Shown here piece by piece: positions 61,114-64,000 of a DNA stretch of 64,000 nt (positions are counted from its first letter, which is position 1; every line of letters starts with the position of its first letter). Origin of the DNA: Gracilibacillus dipsosauri (GTDB lineage Bacteria; Bacillota; Bacilli; Bacillales; Amphibacillaceae); NCBI RefSeq assembly GCF_003176895.1, contig NZ_QGTD01000020.1, positions 158,642 to 222,641 of the forward strand, given 5' to 3'. Below the pieces are notes generated by a model. It saw nothing but the letters and a program-made list of their open reading frames with translations, was not told the origin of the DNA and ran no database searches. The translations under genes were made by a program, and so were the position numbers.

Positions 61114-62115
61114 TTAAGGCTGAACTACCCCTACACCTGCATACTGCGTTACCATTGCTTTCACATCCTCAACAGGAGTTAAAGTATAATTATACGACAC
61201 AGTATAATTAGTTGTTGATGTGGTTGGTTGACTACCAGTGCTATTAATATATAGATTATTGGAGACATTCCAGTATCCCGGTTCATCACTATACCAGTAA
61301 CCTAAAGGATCCTTAGAATCCTCAAAGACATTGTTTTCTACCAGTAGCTCAGCGCCCATGCGAGCATTGATTCCTGTATCAATAATCCCTTCGAAATAAT
61401 TATTATATAAGTGACCTTCTCCATAACGGAAAGCAGGAACACGTGAATTTAGATCTTGAAAGTGATTGTGGTGAAAGGTAATATTTCGATCACCATCATC
61501 GCTATCGGAAGAGCCCATTAACATTGCTTTCCAGCTGTCGTGCACATAATTCCAAGAAAATGTAATATTATGGGCATCTCTTTTAACATCAAATAAACCA
61601 TCATAATAATCTTTATCTACATTTAAGTCACCATACAGTTCATTATGATCTACCCATATATTATTAGAAGGACCCTCAATACTGATCGCATCCTTATCAC
61701 CAGCTCTAACTTCATGGATCGTGAGGTTTCGAATGATCACATTATCTGCTCGCCATACTTTGATTCCTATTCCATCCAACTCTCCATTTGTACCAACACC
61801 TAAAATGGAAACATCAGAGACATCTTTAATATTGATCTTACTATCTGATGTATTGTTTGGTGTAATCGTACCATCAACATAAATCGTTAGTGGGGTATTA
61901 TCATCCTTATTCTTTAGTGCCTGGATAATATCATCTCCAGTTTGGGCTGTTATCGTATCTCCACCTTCTCCACCAGTGGTTCCACCATCAAAGGTAGCAA
62001 AGCCCGTCATACTAAAATCCGGTGTACTTGCAGAAACAGATTGAAATGATAAACCGACAAGAAGAGTGAAAATTAGACTAGTTACAAGCAATTTAACAAA
62101 ATTTTTTCTCTTCAT
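61114..62115 (-). CDS. Secreted pectate lyase, polysaccharide lyase family 1
   Basis: A 333-residue exported enzyme. The signal peptide covers about residues 1-30 (SVSA cleavage). The parallel beta-helix domain has the PL1 motifs [13 protein letters not shown] near 150, [17 protein letters not shown] near 168 and [19 protein letters not shown] near 225, with the catalytic Arg in the last. It cleaves polygalacturonate by beta-elimination with calcium. A cre site upstream fits catabolite repression. No pectin-uptake operon is next to it, but a sugar-type binding lipoprotein gene lies 38 kb away. Confidence 0.92.
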   Translation of the reverse strand: MKRKNFVKLLVTSLIFTLLVGLSFQSVSASTPDFSMTGFATFDGGTTGGEGGDTITAQTGDDIIQALKNKDDNTPLTIYVDGTITPNNTSDSKINIKDVSDVSILGVGTNGELDGIGIKVWRADNVIIRNLTIHEVRAGDKDAISIEGPSNNIWVDHNELYGDLNVDKDYYDGLFDVKRDAHNITFSWNYVHDSWKAMLMGSSDSDDGDRNITFHHNHFQDLNSRVPAFRYGEGHLYNNYFEGIIDTGINARMGAELLVENNVFEDSKDPLGYWYSDEPGYWNVSNNLYINSTGSQPTTSTTNYTVSYNYTLTPVEDVKAMVTQYAGVGVVQP

Positions 62116-62486
62116 TTTCTCACGTCCTTTTCATTTTTTGTTCTATATATTCCGTCTCTAAACTTCAGCCCTCCTTTCTTTAAAGATAGTTTCATCATAT
62201 CATGTATGCGCTTACAGTAAATAATCATTATTTCAGATAAATGTTATTTATGTAATAATTAACCATCAGAAGTGAGTGGTGTTTATTTTTTAGTACAAAA
62301 TGACCATCATTGTTGATGAATTCAGCAAAATACGACAAGGATAGACCGCAATTTTTGCAGATACCTTTTTTTGGCTATTTTAGTCTATAGCTAACATAAT
62401 GATTATTACTTCTAGGGTTATATCGTAGGTTCATTTTTTCTGTTATGCTATTCTAAATGAATTACTAAAAACAAGGAGGTCTACAA
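62116..62486. other. Intergenic region between pectate lyase and amidase genes
   Basis: A 371-bp divergent gap. It holds a cre-like site at 62203-62216, the promoters of both genes and AT-rich sequence. The pectate lyase ribosome site lies at about 62122, and AAGGAGGT before the amidase at 62473-62480. I see no RNA gene or transposon remnant. Confidence 0.5.
62203..62216. promoter_or_regulatory. cre site upstream of the pectate lyase gene
   Basis: TGTATGCGCTTACA fits TGWAANCGNTNWCA with one mismatch on either strand. It lies about 90 bases upstream of the pectate lyase start, in the promoter region, so repression by CcpA in the presence of better sugars is likely. Confidence 0.65.
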
Positions 62487-63923
62487 TTGAAACAATTTGA
62501 TGATTTACTTGAACTAGATGCATTAGGTCAAAAACAGCTACTTGATAAAAAAGAACTTACTCCCCTTGAACTTACCGACTTTTATATTTATCAAATAGAA
62601 AAATATAACCCGATACTAAATGCAGTGGTTCTCGAAATGTTTGAAAGTGGTCGAGAACAAGCAAAGAGAATGCCGCAAGCTACTAATGGAAAAGTTGCGG
62701 GACTTCCATTTCTGATAAAAGATTTAAATGCCATTAAAGGGGCTAGGCATACAAGTGGTTCTGTTATGCTCCAAGATGTCATCGCACCTGAAAATGATGA
62801 GATTGTTAACCTATTTGAACAAGCTGGCCTCATCTTCCTCGGAAAAACCAATACACCTGAATTTGGCTTTCTTCCTACCACTGAGCCCGAGCTTTTCGGC
62901 CCAACGAGAAACCCTTGGGATCTCGAACGCTCTCCAGGTGGCTCAAGTGGGGGATCTGCAGCAGCCGTAGCCGCTGGCTTAATACCCTTTGCTCATGCTA
63001 ACGATGGTGGAGGATCGATTCGAATTCCAGCATCTGCTTGCGGATTGTTCGGTTTTAAGCCAAGCCGAGGGCGTTTGCCATATAGCCCTTATGTGAATCA
63101 TTTCTCCATTAATCATGCAGTTACAAGGTCTGTTAGGGATAGTGCTGCATTGTTAGATATCTTAAATGGAGTTGGAAAACATACAATATATCCAAGCTTC
63201 AAGACATATACGAATTTTTTAGAGAACGTAACGAAAAAAACAAATAAACTAAAGATTGCTGTTCGCTATCAGCCTAATTCCCATGTTTCATTTGACAATG
63301 ATACAAGAAAGAATATGGAAGAAACAGTAGAGTTAATGAAGGATTTGGGACATGAAGTCGTGGACAAAATGCCAACATTTGATTTAGATTCACTCGCACA
63401 TCACTTTATTAATATTTGGCTTGGAAGTGGCTCTACCATTATAAAACATTCTGGACTAATGATAGGCCAAGAGGTGAATCGTGATAATGTAGAAAAGCTT
63501 ACTTATGAGATTTTGGAATTCGGTAAAAATTTATCAGCCCTAGAATATGAGGAGTCACGTGTTTATATTCAAAGCGAAGCACAAAAAATATTAGAATTCC
63601 TTGAAGAAATAGATGTATGGATGACTCCAACCTTGAATCAGTTACCAAAAAAAATCGGAGAAAACAAAGAGACTAAGCAAACGGCCTATCAACAAATGTT
63701 AAATAATATGCTAGATTACAATCCACTAATGCCAATTGCTAATGCTACGGGACAGCCTGCAATGAGTGTTCCAACCTATTGGACTGAAGATGGATTACCG
63801 GTTGGGACCCACTTCTTTGCTAGACTCGGTGAAGATGACCTGTTACTTCAGCTAGCTGCCCAAATCGAAGAAAGACAGCCTTGGTTTCATCATTATAAAA
63901 AGATTAGAAAAAGTCTCTTGTAA
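62487..63923 (+). CDS. Amidase (amidase signature family)
   Basis: A 478-residue hydrolase of the amidase signature family with the Ser-cisSer-Lys triad: Lys 78 in GLPFLIKDL, Ser 153/154 in [11 protein letters not shown] and Ser 177 in [10 protein letters not shown]. Such enzymes hydrolyse amides of many kinds (carboxamides, peptides, urea compounds). No tRNA-dependent GatB partner is nearby, so it is not GatA. The start is TTG behind a strong AAGGAGGT. The substrate is unknown. Confidence 0.92.
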   Translation: MKQFDDLLELDALGQKQLLDKKELTPLELTDFYIYQIEKYNPILNAVVLEMFESGREQAKRMPQATNGKVAGLPFLIKDLNAIKGARHTSGSVMLQDVIAPENDEIVNLFEQAGLIFLGKTNTPEFGFLPTTEPELFGPTRNPWDLERSPGGSSGGSAAAVAAGLIPFAHANDGGGSIRIPASACGLFGFKPSRGRLPYSPYVNHFSINHAVTRSVRDSAALLDILNGVGKHTIYPSFKTYTNFLENVTKKTNKLKIAVRYQPNSHVSFDNDTRKNMEETVELMKDLGHEVVDKMPTFDLDSLAHHFINIWLGSGSTIIKHSGLMIGQEVNRDNVEKLTYEILEFGKNLSALEYEESRVYIQSEAQKILEFLEEIDVWMTPTLNQLPKKIGENKETKQTAYQQMLNNMLDYNPLMPIANATGQPAMSVPTYWTEDGLPVGTHFFARLGEDDLLLQLAAQIEERQPWFHHYKKIRKSLL

Positions 63924-63930
63924 ATTGATA

Positions 63931-64000
63931 TGCTCCCCCTAAAGTAGACACTTAAAAAAGTAAAACTACTTTAGGGGGATTTTTATGCGTTTAAATAGTA
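63931..64000 (+). mobile_element. Possible left end of an IS3-like element (truncated by the window)
   Basis: A TG at 63931 begins a sequence with CCCCC then TAAAGTAGACA, which recalls the left inverted repeats of IS3/IS150-group elements. A 14-bp stem, TCCCCCTAAAGTAG (63934-63947) and CTACTTTAGGGGGA (63966-63979), followed by TTTTT, lies inside it and would terminate incoming transcription. An ATG at 63985 starts MRLNS, about 54 bases from the end, the usual place of orfA. Only 70 bases are visible, so this is weak. Confidence 0.4.
63934..63984 (+). terminator. Strong terminator after the amidase gene
   Basis: A perfect 14-bp stem (63934-63947 with 63966-63979) with an 18-base loop is followed by TTTTT. 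It lies 10 bases after the amidase stop. It may be a plain terminator or part of an insertion sequence end. Confidence 0.85.

Noticed and set aside
62487..63923. GatA subunit of Glu-tRNA(Gln) amidotransferase
   Set aside because: No gatC or gatB neighbours and the sequence outside the signature resembles general amidases.

Overview
The window comes from the chromosome of a low-GC, Gram-positive, endospore-forming member of the Bacillaceae, of the Oceanobacillus / Virgibacillus / Gracilibacillus kind. The reasons are AT-rich sequence, strong AGGAGG-type ribosome binding sites, frequent TTG and GTG starts, many lipoprotein substrate-binding proteins, a SAM-I (S-box) riboswitch, a three-gene GerA-type germinant receptor operon, and relatives of Bacillus genes (AadK, YvbH-like, YocS-like, YrzF-like, PilZ/YpfA-like). 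The genus is inference. I saw no rRNA, tRNA, CRISPR array, prophage or complete insertion sequence. A possible left end of an IS3-type element runs off the right edge.

Layout. 1-4.7 kb: 5' end of gnd, a HAD phosphatase, an ACT/PFL(DUF711) pair and an EIIC-like membrane protein. 4.9-7.7 kb: SAM riboswitch and metNIQ methionine importer. 7.7-14.5 kb: SLAP-domain protein, bile-acid/sodium symporter-like protein, and an ABC exporter pair divergent from a TetR gene and an ABC multidrug exporter, with two matching operator-like sites between. 14.5-18.7 kb: aminoglycoside 6-adenylyltransferase, small kinase, transglutaminase-like protein and a PadR-HAAS-DUF4097 operon with a palindromic operator. 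18.8-21.9 kb: fabI, a tandem P-II-like protein and DUF1538. 22-31 kb: a lone sugar-type binding lipoprotein, a secreted phosphoesterase and a ugpCAEB-glpQ glycerophosphodiester operon. 31-38 kb: redox enzymes, regulators, SelO and DUF1801. 37.8-42 kb: a Fur-box-controlled iron locus (ferredoxin-NADP reductase-like/IruO-like enzyme divergent from a siderophore-binding protein and two permeases, with no ATPase). 42-44.5 kb: a 776-residue two-domain isoprenoid synthase. 44.7-48.3 kb: TAXI-type TRAP transporter. 48.6-53.1 kb: fabH, PH-domain protein, PilZ protein and a VOC/AlkD-like/TetR operon. 53.2-53.7 kb: a non-coding 52-bp tandem repeat array. 53.7-56.3 kb: LytTR-DUF3021-ABC operon. 56.6-64 kb: cupin, gerABC-type operon, secreted pectate lyase with a cre site, and an amidase.

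Most interesting items: (1) the 776-aa protein at 42165-44495, in which each half carries a pair of Asp-rich isoprenoid-synthase motifs at near-identical spacing, an architecture like fungal cyclase-prenyltransferase chimeras; (2) the 52-bp tandem array at 53214-53680; (3) a dispersed hairpin-forming repeat found twice (9268-9392 and 42008-42147), each time just after a stop codon and in the same orientation to its gene; (4) the matched internal duplications of DUF1538 and its P-II partner; (5) the paired 26-bp operator sites at 11925-12012.
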